A stretch of DNA of 64,000 nt from Buttiauxella noackiae ATCC 51607 (lineage in GTDB: Bacteria; Pseudomonadota; Gammaproteobacteria; Enterobacterales; Enterobacteriaceae). Position 1 is the stretch's first letter; each line of letters opens with the position of its first letter. Below the pieces are notes generated by a model. The model did no database searches, was not told the origin of the DNA, and was given only the letters and a program-made list of their open reading frames with translations. Positions 50,115 through 60,369 of this stretch are shown here, one piece after another. A program made the position numbers and the translations under genes. Location: positions 1 through 64,000 of the forward strand of contig NZ_LXEO01000025.1 of NCBI RefSeq assembly GCF_001654865.1, in the 5' to 3' direction.

Positions 50115-53100
50115 AATTCTTCGCACTGTTCATCTACCGGCCTGTCGCCACCATTCTGCTGACCGCCGCCATCACATTGTGTGGCGTGTTAGGCTTTCGC
50201 TTGCTGCCTGTGGCCCCACTGCCACAGGTGGATTTCCCGGTCATTATGGTCAGCGCGTCACTGCCGGGTGCCTCACCTGAAACCATGGCATCATCGGTCG
50301 CAACGCCACTTGAACGGGCGCTCGGGCGCATTGCTGGCGTGAATGAAATGACCTCATCGAGTTCACTTGGCAGCACGCGCATCATTCTGGAATTTACCTT
50401 TGATCGCGATATCAACGGTGCTGCGCGTGATGTGCAAGCCGCGATAAACGCCGCGCAAAGCCTGCTACCAAGCGGAATGCCAAGCCGCCCGACCTATCGC
50501 AAAGCTAATCCGTCAGACGCACCAATCATGATCCTGACGCTGACTTCCGATACGTTTTCGCAAGGCCAACTCTACGATTTCGCCTCCACACAACTGGCAC
50601 AAACCGTCGCCCAGATTGATGGTGTGGGTGATGTGGATGTCGGCGGCAGCTCATTGCCTGCTGTGCGCGTAGATCTTAACCCACAAGCACTATTCAACCA
50701 GGGCGTTTCGCTCGATGCCGTCCGCACCGCTATCAACAATGCCAACGTGCGCCGCCCGCAAGGTGCTGTGGAAGATAGCGCTAAACGCTGGCAATTGCAG
50801 ACTAACGATGAACTGAAAACCGCTGCGGAATATAAGCCGTTAATCATTCACTACAACAATGGTGGTGCGGTACAACTGAGTGATGTCGCTAACGTCACCG
50901 ATTCAGTACAGGACGTGCGTAACGCCGGGATGACCAACGCAAAGCCCGCGATTTTGCTGATGATTCGTAAATCCCAGGAAGCGAACATCATCGAGACGGT
51001 TGACAGGATCCGGGCAAAACTCCCTGAGTTGCGGGAAACTATTCCGGCGTCAATCGATTTGCAAATTGCCCAGGATCGCTCGCCAACTATTCGTGCCTCT
51101 CTTGCTGAAGTCGAGCAATCATTGGTTATCTCGGTCGCACTTGTGATTCTGGTGGTGTTCCTGTTCCTGCGTTCCGGGCGCGCAACACTAATACCCGCGG
51201 TCGCAGTTCCGGTGTCGCTCATCGGCACCTTCATCGCTATGTATCTATGCGGCTTTAGCCTCAATAACCTGTCGCTGATGGCGCTAACCATCGCCACCGG
51301 TTTTGTGGTGGATGACGCAATAGTTGTGCTGGAGAATATTTCCCGCCATCTCGAAGCGGGCGTGAAACCATTGCAGGCCGCACTCCAGGGCGTACGCGAA
51401 GTCGGTTTTACCGTGCTGTCGATGAGTCTGTCGTTAGTCGCCGTTTTCCTGCCGTTGCTGTTAATGGGCGGGTTACCGGGGCGGCTGTTTAAAGAATTTG
51501 CCGTCACGCTTTCGGTCGCCATCGGTATCTCACTGGTGGTGTCGATTACGCTTACGCCGATGATGTGTGGCTGGCTGTTAAAGAATAAACCGCAGCATAC
51601 CCCGACCCGCAATCGTGGATTTGGTCGCGTACTTGTCGCAATGCAACAAGGCTATGGGCGTTCGCTGAAATGGGTGCTAAACCATACGAAATTGGTGGGT
51701 GTTGTGCTGTTGGCAACCATCGCACTGAATGTCTGGTTATATATCGCAATTCCGAAGACGTTCTTCCCGGAGCAAGATACGGGGCGCTTGATGGGCAACA
51801 TTCAGGCCGACCAAAGCATTTCATTCCAGGCGATGCGTGGGAAGTTACAGGACTTTATGAAAATCGTCCGCAATGATCCGGCTGTGGATAATGTGACCGG
51901 TTTTACCGGTGGTTCACGGGTAAACAGCGGCATGATGTTTATCTCATTGAAGCCGCTTTCAGAACGTAAAGAGACGGCGCAACAGGTTATCGACCGCCTC
52001 CGTAAATCACTGGCAAAAGAACCCGGTGCGAGCCTGTTCTTAATGGCCGTGCAGGATATTCGTGTCGGCGGACGCCAGGCCAATGCCAGTTACCAGTACA
52101 CACTGCTGTCAGATAACTTGGCCGACCTGCGCACCTGGGAGCCGAAAATCCGCCAGGCACTATCCAAATTGCCACAGCTCGCGGATGTCAACTCCGACAG
52201 TCAGAATAACGGCGCGGAAATGGATCTGATTTATGACCGTAAAACCATGTCACGGCTGGGAATAAGCGTTCAGGATGCCAATAACCTGTTAAATAACGCC
52301 TTTGGACAGCGACAGATTTCGACAATTTATCAGCCGCTAAACCAGTACAAAGTGGTGATGCAAGTCGACCCGCGCTACACACAAGACATCAGCGCTTTGG
52401 ATCAGATGTTTGTAATTAATAAAGAAGGCAAAGCGATTCCGCTGTCTTATTTTGCCAAATGGCAACCGGCGAACGCCCCGCTTGCGGTGAATCATCAGGG
52501 TTTATCAGCGGCCTCAACCGTTTCCTTTAACTTGCCGACTGGCGTGTCGTTATCGGAAGCGAGTGAGGCTATTGACCGCACCATGACCGCGCTCGGCGTG
52601 CCTTCAACCGTGCGCGGGATGTACGCCGGAACCGCACAGGTATTCCAGGACACTATGAAATCCCAGATTTTGCTGATTATTGCCGCCATCGCTACGGTTT
52701 ATATCGTGTTAGGGATTTTGTATGAGAGCTATGTTCACCCGCTGACAATCCTTTCCACTCTGCCTTCTGCGGGGGTTGGCGCGTTGCTGGCACTGGAGTT
52801 ATTTGGCGCGCCGTTTAGCTTAATTGCGCTCATTGGCATCATGCTATTGATTGGCATTGTGAAGAAAAACGCCATCATGATGGTGGACTTCGCCATAGAC
52901 GCGCAGCGCAACGGCAACCTGCAACCCGAAGAGGCGATTTTCCAGGCCTGCCTGTTGCGTTTCCGCCCGATAATGATGACCACACTTGCCGCACTGTTCG
53001 GTGCATTACCATTGGTACTCACCAGCGGAGACGGTGCGGAACTGCGCCAGCCGCTCGGGATCACCATCGTAGGCGGCCTGGTTGTCAGCCAGTTGCTGAC

Positions 53101-53191
53101 GTTGTACACCACACCGGTGGTGTATCTGTTCTTTGACCGTTTGCGGATGCGGTTTGCGCGTAAGTCCACTTCAGTAATTGCAGGCGGGTGA
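50111..53191 (+). CDS. mdtC: RND efflux transporter MdtC
   Basis: The 1026-residue partner of MdtB (E. coli 1025) has the same 12-helix RND layout, including [20 protein letters not shown] near 397. The extreme C-terminus here, [10 protein letters not shown], is not the E. coli sequence: the last codons lie in a REP palindrome that begins at 53184, so the stop codon is contributed by the repeat. This changes only a few cytoplasmic residues and should not impair function. In E. coli mdtD overlaps the end of mdtC; here a 94-base gap holding REP units separates them. Confidence 0.97.
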   Translation: MKFFALFIYRPVATILLTAAITLCGVLGFRLLPVAPLPQVDFPVIMVSASLPGASPETMASSVATPLERALGRIAGVNEMTSSSSLGSTRIILEFTFDRDINGAARDVQAAINAAQSLLPSGMPSRPTYRKANPSDAPIMILTLTSDTFSQGQLYDFASTQLAQTVAQIDGVGDVDVGGSSLPAVRVDLNPQALFNQGVSLDAVRTAINNANVRRPQGAVEDSAKRWQLQTNDELKTAAEYKPLIIHYNNGGAVQLSDVANVTDSVQDVRNAGMTNAKPAILLMIRKSQEANIIETVDRIRAKLPELRETIPASIDLQIAQDRSPTIRASLAEVEQSLVISVALVILVVFLFLRSGRATLIPAVAVPVSLIGTFIAMYLCGFSLNNLSLMALTIATGFVVDDAIVVLENISRHLEAGVKPLQAALQGVREVGFTVLSMSLSLVAVFLPLLLMGGLPGRLFKEFAVTLSVAIGISLVVSITLTPMMCGWLLKNKPQHTPTRNRGFGRVLVAMQQGYGRSLKWVLNHTKLVGVVLLATIALNVWLYIAIPKTFFPEQDTGRLMGNIQADQSISFQAMRGKLQDFMKIVRNDPAVDNVTGFTGGSRVNSGMMFISLKPLSERKETAQQVIDRLRKSLAKEPGASLFLMAVQDIRVGGRQANASYQYTLLSDNLADLRTWEPKIRQALSKLPQLADVNSDSQNNGAEMDLIYDRKTMSRLGISVQDANNLLNNAFGQRQISTIYQPLNQYKVVMQVDPRYTQDISALDQMFVINKEGKAIPLSYFAKWQPANAPLAVNHQGLSAASTVSFNLPTGVSLSEASEAIDRTMTALGVPSTVRGMYAGTAQVFQDTMKSQILLIIAAIATVYIVLGILYESYVHPLTILSTLPSAGVGALLALELFGAPFSLIALIGIMLLIGIVKKNAIMMVDFAIDAQRNGNLQPEEAIFQACLLRFRPIMMTTLAALFGALPLVLTSGDGAELRQPLGITIVGGLVVSQLLTLYTTPVVYLFFDRLRMRFARKSTSVIAGG

Positions 53192-53267
53192 CGCTACGCT
53201 TAACCGCCCTACAACACCTTGCTCTCGTCGTTGTAGGGTGGATAAGAGCGCCAGCGTTATCCACCCT
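53184..53267. repeat. double REP/BIME between mdtC and mdtD
   Basis: GCGGGTGACGCTACGC with TTAACCGCCCTAC (53184-53213) and TTGTAGGGTGGATAAG with GTTATCCACCCT (53231-53267) form two palindromes. The first includes the mdtC stop codon. The pair occupies a gap that is absent from E. coli. Confidence 0.8.
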
Positions 53268-53285
53268 CTTTGAAGGATTGAATAT

Positions 53286-54701
53286 ATGACTGAACTTCCA
53301 GCGCAAGTCCGCTGGCAACTGTGGATTGTCGCCTTCGGCTTCTTTATGCAATCGCTCGACACCACTATCGTCAACACCGCCCTACCCTCTATGGCAGCGA
53401 GCCTGGGGGAAAGCCCACTGCATATGCACTCGGTTATCGTGTCGTATGTGCTAACGGTGGCGGTGATGCTGCCCGCAAGCGGCTGGCTGGCGGACCGCGT
53501 CGGCGTGCGTAATATCTTCTTCACCGCCATCGTGCTTTTTACTATCGGCTCACTTTTATGTGCCCGAGCTTCAACGCTCGACGAACTGGTGATGGCGCGG
53601 GTAGTACAAGGTATTGGCGGCGCGATGATGGTGCCCGTTGGCCGCTTAACGGTGATGAAAATCGTCCCGCGCGAACAATATATGGCGGCGATGACCTTCG
53701 TCACTTTGCCGGGACAAATCGGCCCATTGCTTGGCCCGGCGCTCGGCGGTGTGCTGGTGGAGTATGCCTCCTGGCACTGGATTTTTTTGATTAACCTGCC
53801 GGTGGGCATTATCGGAGCCATAGCCACTCTTTCGCTAATGCCGAATTACACCATGCAAACGCGCAAATTCGACATGATGGGATTTGTACTTCTGGCGTTT
53901 GGCATGGCGGCGCTGACCATTGCGCTCGATGGCGCAAAAGGTTTAGGCGTCACCCCTTCCATCGTATGGCTATTGGTAGGCGGCGGTGCGGCGGCCATGA
54001 CGCTCTACTTATGGCATGCCAAAGCCAATGAAAACGCCCTGTTCAATCTCAATTTATTTAAGACAAAAACCTTCTCTCTCGGACTATTGGGCAGTTTTTG
54101 CGGCCGCATCGGCAGCGGCATGATCCCATTTATGACGCCGGTATTTCTACAAATCGGCCTCGGATTTTCACCATTCCATGCGGGCCTGATGATGATCCCA
54201 ATGGTGTTGGGCAGCATGGGGATGAAACGCATCGTGGTGCAGGTGGTTAACCGCTTTGGTTATCGCAACGTTTTGGTCGCCACCACGCTCGGTTTATCGC
54301 TGGTCATCCTGCTGTTTATGGCAACAGCGCTACTGGGTTGGTACTACTTTTTGCCAGTGGTGTTATTCCTGCTCGGCATGGTGAACTCCACCCGCTTCTC
54401 GTCAATGAACACGCTCACGCTAAAAGACTTGCCAGACGATCTCGCAAGCGGCGGCAACAGCATGCTCTCCATGGTGATGCAGCTTTCGATGAGTATCGGC
54501 GTCACCATCGCTGGGTTGTTGCTGGGTATGTACGGGCATCACCAACTCACGGCGGATAGTGCCGTAGTCCACAGCGTCTTTATGTACACCTATTTCAGTA
54601 TGGCGGTGGTTATTGCCCTGCCCGCGCTGATTTTTGCTCGCGTCCCAAAAGACACCACCAAAAATGTCGTGATTGCGCGACGCAAAAGGAGGAGCTCATG
54701 A
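53286..54701 (+). CDS. mdtD: MFS transporter MdtD
   Basis: The 471-residue protein (equal to E. coli) is a DHA2-family major facilitator with 14 predicted helices. [20 protein letters not shown] is the motif C/D1-type N-terminal signature, and [11 protein letters not shown] near 63 is motif A. It is cotranscribed with mdtABC but is not required for MdtABC function; a later study linked it to iron-citrate export (often called IceT), which is not testable here. SD AAGGA stands 8 bases before the ATG. It overlaps baeS by 4 bases. Confidence 0.95.
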   Translation: MTELPAQVRWQLWIVAFGFFMQSLDTTIVNTALPSMAASLGESPLHMHSVIVSYVLTVAVMLPASGWLADRVGVRNIFFTAIVLFTIGSLLCARASTLDELVMARVVQGIGGAMMVPVGRLTVMKIVPREQYMAAMTFVTLPGQIGPLLGPALGGVLVEYASWHWIFLINLPVGIIGAIATLSLMPNYTMQTRKFDMMGFVLLAFGMAALTIALDGAKGLGVTPSIVWLLVGGGAAAMTLYLWHAKANENALFNLNLFKTKTFSLGLLGSFCGRIGSGMIPFMTPVFLQIGLGFSPFHAGLMMIPMVLGSMGMKRIVVQVVNRFGYRNVLVATTLGLSLVILLFMATALLGWYYFLPVVLFLLGMVNSTRFSSMNTLTLKDLPDDLASGGNSMLSMVMQLSMSIGVTIAGLLLGMYGHHQLTADSAVVHSVFMYTYFSMAVVIALPALIFARVPKDTTKNVVIARRKRRSS

Positions 54702-56092
54702 AGCTCTGGCGGCCTGGTATTACTGGCAAACTGTTCCTCGCGATTTTCTCGACTTGCTTACTGGTGCTGGCAATCATGCATTGGGGTGTAAGACTCAGTT
54801 TCGAACATGGGTTTATTGATTACATTAAACGCGGTAATGAACAGCGCCTGGAGATGCTAAGCGACGCGCTGGGCGAACAGTACGAGCAGCACGGAAACTG
54901 GCAGTTTCTGCGCAATAACGATCGCTTCATGTTCAAGCTGCTGCGTTCATTCGAGCATGGCGATGTAGAAAATAACAACCTGCCGCCGCACGGTTGGCGC
55001 ACCCAATTCTGGGTTGTCGACCAGGATTACAAAGTACTGGTCGGCCCACGCGGCCCGGTTCCGACAGACGGTATGCGCCGGGCGATTAACGTTAATGGGC
55101 GTGATGCAGGCTGGGTTGTCGCCTCGCCGGTCGAACGCCTGACGCGCAACACCGATATTAATTTTGACCGCCAACAAAGGCGCACCAGCTGGATTATTGT
55201 CGGTCTGGCAACATTGCTCGCCGCCGCCGCGACCTTCCTGTTAGCGCGTGGCTTGCTGGCACCGGTTAAACGGCTGGTCGACGGTACTCACAAACTGGCC
55301 GCTGGTGATTTCACCACCCGCGTGGACTCCACCAGCCAGGATGAACTTGGCAAACTGGCGCAGGACTTTAACCAACTCGCCAGCACGCTTGAGAAAAACC
55401 ACAATATGCGCCGCGCTTATATGGCGGATATTTCCCATGAATTGCGCACCCCGCTGGCGATTTTACGCGGTGAGCTGGAGGCAATTCAGGATGGCGTGCG
55501 TAAATTCACCCCGGAATCCGTCGCATCACTACAGATGGAAGTGGCCACGCTGACCAAACTGGTTGATGACCTGCACCAGCTGTCGATGTCCGACGAAGGC
55601 GCACTGGCCTACCAGAAGCAATCTTTGGATATTATTAACCTGTTGGAAATTGTCGCGGGTGCCTTCCGCGAACGCTTTAATTCGCGTGGTTTAAGCATTA
55701 GCCTGGCGCTGCCAGATAGCGCCACCATTTTCGGCGACAGCGACCGTTTAATGCAATTATTCAATAACTTGCTGGAAAACAGCCTGCGCTACACAGATGC
55801 GGGCGGCCAGCTGGTTATCTCAGGTGAGGTGGTGAATCAACGTTTCGTTATGCACTTTGCCGACAGTGCGCCGGGCGTAAGCGACGAGCAGTTAACCATG
55901 TTGTTTGAGCGTTTTTACCGTGCTGAAGGTTCACGTAACCGGGCCAGCGGTGGCTCAGGCCTTGGCCTGTCCATCTGCCACAACATCGTTGCCGCCCATA
56001 ACGGCAAGCTTTATGCCACGCATTCGCCTTTCGGCGGGGTAAGCATTACAGTAGAGTTACCGCTGGAGCCAGAATCGTTGAGACCTGTATGA
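54698..56092 (+). CDS. baeS: envelope stress sensor histidine kinase BaeS
   Basis: The 464-residue inner-membrane kinase (E. coli 467) senses envelope damage and toxic compounds and phosphorylates BaeR. Membrane segments lie near 10-30 and 168-188 around a periplasmic sensor domain; HAMP follows to about 240; the H-box is [12 protein letters not shown] with His near 246; N-box [11 protein letters not shown] near 350; G-box GSGLGLSI near 425. It overlaps mdtD and baeR by 4 bases each, so it is translated together with the pump. Confidence 0.97.
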   Translation: MKLWRPGITGKLFLAIFSTCLLVLAIMHWGVRLSFEHGFIDYIKRGNEQRLEMLSDALGEQYEQHGNWQFLRNNDRFMFKLLRSFEHGDVENNNLPPHGWRTQFWVVDQDYKVLVGPRGPVPTDGMRRAINVNGRDAGWVVASPVERLTRNTDINFDRQQRRTSWIIVGLATLLAAAATFLLARGLLAPVKRLVDGTHKLAAGDFTTRVDSTSQDELGKLAQDFNQLASTLEKNHNMRRAYMADISHELRTPLAILRGELEAIQDGVRKFTPESVASLQMEVATLTKLVDDLHQLSMSDEGALAYQKQSLDIINLLEIVAGAFRERFNSRGLSISLALPDSATIFGDSDRLMQLFNNLLENSLRYTDAGGQLVISGEVVNQRFVMHFADSAPGVSDEQLTMLFERFYRAEGSRNRASGGSGLGLSICHNIVAAHNGKLYATHSPFGGVSITVELPLEPESLRPV

Positions 56093-56811
56093 CCGAATTG
56101 CCGATTGACGAAAACACACCGCGTATTTTAATTGTTGAAGACGAGCCGAAGCTCGGTCAACTGTTAATTGATTACTTACGTGCTGCGGGATATGCGCCAG
56201 AGTTGATTACCCACGGCGACAAAGTGCTGCCTTTCGTGCGCCAGACGCCGCCAGATTTAATCCTGCTCGATTTAATGCTACCGGGAACCGATGGCCTGAC
56301 GCTATGTCGCGAAATTCGCCGTTTCTCTGAAGTTCCGATTGTGATGGTGACCGCTAAAATCGAGGAGATCGACCGCCTGCTGGGGCTGGAAATTGGTGCT
56401 GATGATTACATCTGCAAGCCCTATAGCCCACGCGAAGTGGTTGCACGCGTCAAAACCATTTTGCGCCGCTGCAAACGCCAGCGCGACCCGGTTGCAGCTG
56501 ATGAAATCAGCCCGTTAATTATCGACGAAGGTCGTTTCCAGGCAAGCTGGCGCGACAAACTGCTGGACTTAACACCAGCGGAGTTCCGACTGCTAAAAAC
56601 CCTCTCCCACGAACCGGGCAAAGTCTTTTCCCGCGAACAGCTGCTAAACCAGCTTTACGATGATTACCGCGTAGTGACTGACCGCACCATAGACAGCCAC
56701 ATTAAAAACCTGCGCCGTAAACTCGAAGCGTTAGATGAAGAACAGTCGTTTATTCGCGCCGTGTATGGCGTGGGTTATCGCTGGGAAGCGGACGCCTGTC
56801 GTATTGCGTGA
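56089..56811 (+). CDS. baeR: response regulator BaeR
   Basis: The 240-residue OmpR/PhoB-type regulator equals E. coli BaeR in length. The receiver domain has acidic pocket ED at 17-18 with the phosphoacceptor Asp61 in LLDLMLPG; Lys near 110 (CKPYSP) completes the site. The C-terminal winged helix has [12 protein letters not shown] and [17 protein letters not shown]. It activates mdtABCD, acrD and spy in E. coli. It is the last gene of the operon. Confidence 0.97.
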   Translation: MTELPIDENTPRILIVEDEPKLGQLLIDYLRAAGYAPELITHGDKVLPFVRQTPPDLILLDLMLPGTDGLTLCREIRRFSEVPIVMVTAKIEEIDRLLGLEIGADDYICKPYSPREVVARVKTILRRCKRQRDPVAADEISPLIIDEGRFQASWRDKLLDLTPAEFRLLKTLSHEPGKVFSREQLLNQLYDDYRVVTDRTIDSHIKNLRRKLEALDEEQSFIRAVYGVGYRWEADACRIA

Positions 56812-56880
56812 GGGTAGTTTCTGGAGTCAATAAGCGCTACAATTCCCGCCCTAAAATTGTGGCTAAGCCGCATATCTTAA

Positions 56881-56905
56881 AACCGTCTCACCGGGTGAGG
56901 CGGTT
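56881..56905. terminator. strong hairpin upstream of trhP
   Basis: AACCGTCTCACC and GTGAGGCGGTT form an 11-bp stem with a CGG loop, 27 bases before the trhP ATG and about 70 after the baeR stop. On the plus strand no U-run follows, so it may be a leader hairpin rather than a terminator of baeR. Confidence 0.5.
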
Positions 56906-56932
56906 CTGACCTGACATCAGAACGAGAAAATC

Positions 56933-58267
56933 ATGTTTAAACCAGAACTCCTGTCGCCAGCCGGAACGCTGAAGAATATGCGTTACGCTTTCGCCTATGG
57001 TGCAGATGCTGTGTACGCTGGCCAACCGCGTTACAGCCTTCGCGTGCGCAATAACGAATTCAACCACGAAAACCTTCAGCTCGGCATCAACGAAGCCCAT
57101 GAGCTCGGCAAAAAATTCTACGTGGTTGTGAACATTGCTCCGCATAACGCCAAGCTGAAAACCTTTATCCGTGACCTGAAACCGGTTATCGATATGGGGC
57201 CGGATGCGCTGATCATGTCCGACCCTGGTCTTATCATGATGGTGCGTGAAGCATTCCCGGAAATGGACGTTCACCTGTCTGTGCAGGCCAACGCCGTGAA
57301 CTGGGCAACCGTGAAGTTCTGGAAACAGATGGGTCTGACCCGCGTCATTCTTTCACGCGAGCTTTCCCTGGAAGAGATCGCAGAGATCCGTGAACAAGTA
57401 CCAGAGATGGAACTGGAAATTTTTGTTCATGGTGCGTTGTGCATGGCTTACTCTGGCCGCTGCCTGCTGTCGGGTTATATCAACAAACGTGACCCAAACC
57501 AGGGCACCTGCACCAACGCCTGCCGTTGGGAATACAAAGTTGAAGAAGGCAAAGAGGATGTTGTCGGCAATATCGTGCATCTTCATGAGCCGATTCCGGT
57601 TCAGAACATAGAGCCAACTTTGGGCGCCGGCGCACCAACCGACAAAGTGTTTCTGCTGGAAGAAGGCAAACGTCCTGGCGAATACATGACGGCGTTCGAA
57701 GACGAACACGGCACCTACATCATGAACTCCAAAGACTTACGTGCCATTGAACACGTCGAACGCCTGACCAAAATGGGCGTGCACTCGTTAAAAATCGAAG
57801 GCCGCACCAAATCCTATTACTACTGTGCACGTACTGCTCAGGTTTATCGCCGTGCGATTGACGATGCAGCCGCAGGCAAGCCATTCGACCCGACTCTTCT
57901 GTCTACACTTGAAGGGCTGGCGCATCGCGGCTATACCGAAGGTTTCTTGCGTCGCCATAATCATGATTCTTATCAGAACTACGAGTACAGCCACTCGGTT
58001 TCTGAAAGCCAGCAATTTGTCGGTGAATTTACCGGCGAACGCCGTAACGGCCTGGCAGAAGTAAAAGTGAAGAACAAATTCCTGCTTGGCGATAGCCTGG
58101 AGTTAATGACGCCGCAAGGTAACGTCACCTTCACGCTTGAAGTGCTGGAAAATACCAAATCGCAGCCGATTGAAGTGGCTCCTGGCGATGGTCACACCGT
58201 ATGGATGCCTGTGCCAGAAGATGTCTCGTTGGATTATGCGTTGCTGATGCGCAATCTGGCAGGCTAA
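56933..58267 (+). CDS. trhP: tRNA uridine-34 hydroxylation protein TrhP (YegQ)
   Basis: The 444-residue peptidase U32-family protein (E. coli 453) is needed, with prephenate, for 5-hydroxyuridine at the wobble position of tRNAs, the first step of cmo5U formation. KPELLSPAGTLKNMRYAF is the family N-terminus. Cysteines for an iron-sulfur cluster are in GALCMAYSGRCLLSGY near 165-185 and GTCTNACRWEY near 195. The U32 signature EIFVHGALCMAYSGRC is clear. It precedes cyaR, as in E. coli. Confidence 0.95.
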   Translation: MFKPELLSPAGTLKNMRYAFAYGADAVYAGQPRYSLRVRNNEFNHENLQLGINEAHELGKKFYVVVNIAPHNAKLKTFIRDLKPVIDMGPDALIMSDPGLIMMVREAFPEMDVHLSVQANAVNWATVKFWKQMGLTRVILSRELSLEEIAEIREQVPEMELEIFVHGALCMAYSGRCLLSGYINKRDPNQGTCTNACRWEYKVEEGKEDVVGNIVHLHEPIPVQNIEPTLGAGAPTDKVFLLEEGKRPGEYMTAFEDEHGTYIMNSKDLRAIEHVERLTKMGVHSLKIEGRTKSYYYCARTAQVYRRAIDDAAAGKPFDPTLLSTLEGLAHRGYTEGFLRRHNHDSYQNYEYSHSVSESQQFVGEFTGERRNGLAEVKVKNKFLLGDSLELMTPQGNVTFTLEVLENTKSQPIEVAPGDGHTVWMPVPEDVSLDYALLMRNLAG

Positions 58268-58328
58268 ACCTCACGCGATCAACAAGCTAAATAGTTAATT
58301 TAAGTTATTTTTTACGCCAGGACATTTC

Positions 58329-58371
58329 TTAGAAACCGATCACATACCGCTTCGCTGTATACGGTTATTAT
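58329..58371 (+). promoter_or_regulatory. cyaR promoter with class II CRP site
   Basis: TTAGA-N6-TCACA (58329-58344) fits the CRP consensus TGTGA-N6-TCACA with two mismatches in the left half. Its centre lies 41.5 bases before the inferred CyaR start at 58378. A -10 TATTAT stands at 58366-58371. This is the arrangement known for E. coli cyaR, which needs cAMP-CRP. Confidence 0.8.
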
Positions 58372-58377
58372 CGCCGG

Positions 58378-58464
58378 GCTGAAAAACATAACCCATAAAT
58401 GCTAGCTGTACCAGGAACCACCTCATTGGCCTGTGGAATCTCCCTTCCGCAGGCCTTCTTTTTT
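58378..58464 (+). ncRNA. cyaR: Hfq-dependent small RNA CyaR (RyeE)
   Basis: The first 48 bases, starting GCTGAAAAACATAACCCAT and containing CTAGCTGTACCAGGAACCA, match E. coli CyaR with one missing A. The conserved region includes the seed that pairs with ompX, luxS and nadE mRNAs. The 3' stem GGCCTGTGGAA/TTCCGCAGGCC followed by TTCTTTTTT is the intrinsic terminator. Location after trhP (yegQ) is the E. coli position. CyaR represses its targets when cAMP-CRP is active. Confidence 0.95.
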
Positions 58465-58638
58465 GTGGGTATAAAAGAATTTGACTTCAAGCACTAAGGA
58501 TGTCGTGAAGCCGCTGGTACTGAGTGAGTACATCACCTCCAGCTCATCTTTGACGCGTTTAAATCCTGATACCGCGACCGATGTTTTCGGGTAGAGATCT
58601 ACGCGCCCCAGACCTGGCTGATGGATAGTACAGGACAT
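58423..58638 (-). pseudogene. remnant of P2-type phage late-control gene D (3' end)
   Basis: The 71-residue frame contains LYPKTSVAVSGFKRVKDEL and SGFTTSLVLEVKFF, resembling the C-terminus of P2 gpD and its family (VSGFK, then GFTTxLxLEVK). A segment between these parts seems to be deleted. The frame begins with an in-frame ATG but lacks the rest of the protein, and its 3' end runs into cyaR on the opposite strand. E. coli K-12 also has P2 D/ogr remnants beside cyaR. It is most likely a phage scar, not a functional gene. Confidence 0.6.
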
Positions 58639-58799
58639 AACAGGTGTATTTATCTTTATTATGAATAAAAGGGTTAATTCATTCCCTGAGTGAATGTAAA
58701 TATATTTCCTTAAATAAAAAACGAATTATCTATAGATGTTGAAGTACGAGACGGTTATTTTATTATGATAATTTCAGTTAACAAACAAGGAATAGTGCT

Positions 58800-59282
58800 A
58801 TGGCAATACCCGCATATTTATGGCTAAAAGATGACGGTGGTGCACTCATAAAAGGTGGCGTTGACGTCAAAGGGCGTGAGTACAGTATTGAAGTAAAAGG
58901 TTTTCATCATAATTTGATGATCCCGACCGACAATGCAACCGGGAAAGTAACCGGCACAAGAATGCACTCGCCCATGCTTGTCGTAAAAGATTTCGACTGC
59001 TCCAGCCCTTATATCTACAAAGCTGTAGCAACAGGTCAGAATCTGGAATCAGCTGAAATTAAGTGGTATCACATCAACGACGCGGGTCAGGAAGTTGAAT
59101 ATTTTAATATGATGCTTGAAGGCGTTCGTGTTGTTTCAATCTCCCCCACTATGGCATCTCCAGAAGATAGCAACAGTAATCATCTTGAAACCGTAGAGCT
59201 GCGCTATGAAAAAATAACCTGGAAACATAACGACGGAAATATTATTTATTCCGACTCATGGAATGATCGTCAAACAGCATAA
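58800..59282 (+). CDS. hcp: orphan Hcp-family type VI secretion tube protein
   Basis: The 160-residue protein has the Hcp hallmarks: MAIPAYLWLKDDGGALIKGG at the start, VKGFHHNLMIPTDN, RMHSPMLVVKDFD and YEKITWKHNDGNI near the C-terminus. Hcp hexamers form the T6SS inner tube and can carry effectors. AAGGAA stands 7 bases before the ATG. No other T6SS structural gene is visible, so it is an orphan unit expected to be used by a T6SS elsewhere. It is convergent with a two-gene cassette and shares a bidirectional hairpin with it. Confidence 0.92.
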   Translation: MAIPAYLWLKDDGGALIKGGVDVKGREYSIEVKGFHHNLMIPTDNATGKVTGTRMHSPMLVVKDFDCSSPYIYKAVATGQNLESAEIKWYHINDAGQEVEYFNMMLEGVRVVSISPTMASPEDSNSNHLETVELRYEKITWKHNDGNIIYSDSWNDRQTA

Positions 59283-59287
59283 AGCAA

Positions 59288-59307
59288 AGGGGCTATTAAG
59301 CCCCTTA
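59288..59307. terminator. bidirectional hairpin between hcp and the DUF1493 gene
   Basis: AAGGGGC (59288-59294) and GCCCCTT (59301-59307) pair around TATTAA. It lies between convergent genes and overlaps the DUF1493 stop codon. Confidence 0.7.
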
Positions 59308-59634
59308 ATCATGTAACCATCGCCCCGCCGCAGCCGATTCAGCAAACATTTCAACCGTTAAAGGCTTTCTGGTTTTCTCCACTTCGACTCTTTTTGCTTT
59401 AAACCATCGGGTAAATAGCGGAGTATTTTCCCAGGGAAAATAACAAGCCCAATCGACAGCAGACAGATCAACTTTGAAGATCTCCTGATATTTATTTATA
59501 GCGTCTTCAAAGTCGTCACCAGGTGAATCAAACAAATCTGAGTCAAATTCCAGAGGGATTTCTTTCCGGTGTTTATCTAAATACCCTGGAATCTCCTCCC
59601 TGAACATCGCTAATACTTCGTCTTGTATCGTCAT
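59305..59634 (-). CDS. DUF1493-like small protein
   Basis: The 109-residue acidic-to-mixed protein resembles the DUF1493 family: FKVDLSAVDWACYFPWENTP near the centre and LTVEMFAESAAAGRWLHD at the end. The start MTIQDEVLAMF at 59634 shares one base with the stop of the upstream gene (TGATG), which suggests coupling; an ATG at 59649 is possible. Family function is not established. Such proteins are commonly found beside Hcp or T6SS genes in enterics, so an immunity role is possible but unproven. Confidence 0.65.
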   Translation of the reverse strand: MTIQDEVLAMFREEIPGYLDKHRKEIPLEFDSDLFDSPGDDFEDAINKYQEIFKVDLSAVDWACYFPWENTPLFTRWFKAKRVEVEKTRKPLTVEMFAESAAAGRWLHD

Positions 59635-60083
59635 CAGAAATAAGTCCATTGTATGCGGTCTTTTGGTCGGGCAATCAGATTGTATTTGTTCTGAGTTTTC
59701 CGTGACACCTCATAAATCGCATTGATCAGGCCAATCCATCCAAGCCAGGGAACATAACGAGCAATAACGGCTGCAAGCTTATTCGTTTTCTGCATCCTGA
59801 ATCCAACAGGTGTAGGAACCCTGATCCCAAAAGGCGTTCGCGCATCCCTCAAAAGCATTCGCCCATACTTTGAAACAACGCTTGTACCTTTGATTGCTGT
59901 ACCGGGTTTTGTCCTGGTTTTTATCCATGGTTGACCCGCAAGAATAGCAGCCCCTGACTCAATGCCGATTCCCAACTCATCGCAAAATTGTTCTAAGAAG
60001 ATCACGTCAAACAATTCGCCAGGCGTCAGGTTCGCTTGCCCATGATAAAAATAAGTACCGCCGAGTTCTTCAACAGTATCCAT
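59634..60083 (-). CDS. hypothetical protein, possible T6SS-associated effector
   Basis: I do not recognise this 149-residue protein with certainty. It starts MDTVEELGGTYFYHGQANLT. It has a basic central part (IKTRTKPGTAIKGTSVVSKY near 54-73), a proline-rich RVPTPVGF, a single hydrophobic segment (AAVIARYVPWLGWIGLINAI near 105-124) and a basic tail. It is co-directional and coupled with the DUF1493 gene downstream and convergent with hcp. The arrangement fits an effector/immunity pair carried by the orphan Hcp, but no catalytic motif is seen. Base composition is less GC-rich than trhP. Confidence 0.55.
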   Translation of the reverse strand: MDTVEELGGTYFYHGQANLTPGELFDVIFLEQFCDELGIGIESGAAILAGQPWIKTRTKPGTAIKGTSVVSKYGRMLLRDARTPFGIRVPTPVGFRMQKTNKLAAVIARYVPWLGWIGLINAIYEVSRKTQNKYNLIARPKDRIQWTYF

Positions 60084-60167
60084 TATTTAAGTCCATTTAA
60101 CTTAGGGAACCGCATCATAACGCCTGATTAAAAGACGTACAAACACCAGGGCAATATCATCACACGA

Positions 60168-60190
60168 ATTGATCGGCGCGATCGATCAAT
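60168..60190. repeat. 8-bp inverted repeat upstream of yegS
   Basis: ATTGATCG (60168-60175) and CGATCAAT (60183-60190) are perfect inverted copies with 7 bases between. It could be an operator. It lies in the gap between the divergent effector-like gene and yegS. Confidence 0.45.
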
Positions 60191-60369
60191 AAGGGATAAT
60201 TGAACGCTTATATCCATTATCTATCAGTGGGTATTACCGCTATCGTTTTTGCCATTCACGGAGGCGATGCGATGGAATATGCCAAACCCCGCAGACTCAG
60301 CCTGTTCTTACCCCCAAATCCCCCGCATAAGATACACTTAGAATTCAACTACATTTCCAGAGGTATGCC

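Noticed and set aside
50851-51612. Minus-strand ORF of 253 codons inside mdtC
   Set aside because: Composition is Ser/Thr/Ala-rich as expected for the reverse frame of a membrane transporter, with no start context or neighbours.
53171-53827. Minus-strand ORF of 218 codons opposite mdtD
   Set aside because: Antisense shadow of the MFS gene; its 3' part crosses the REP units and no family features are seen.
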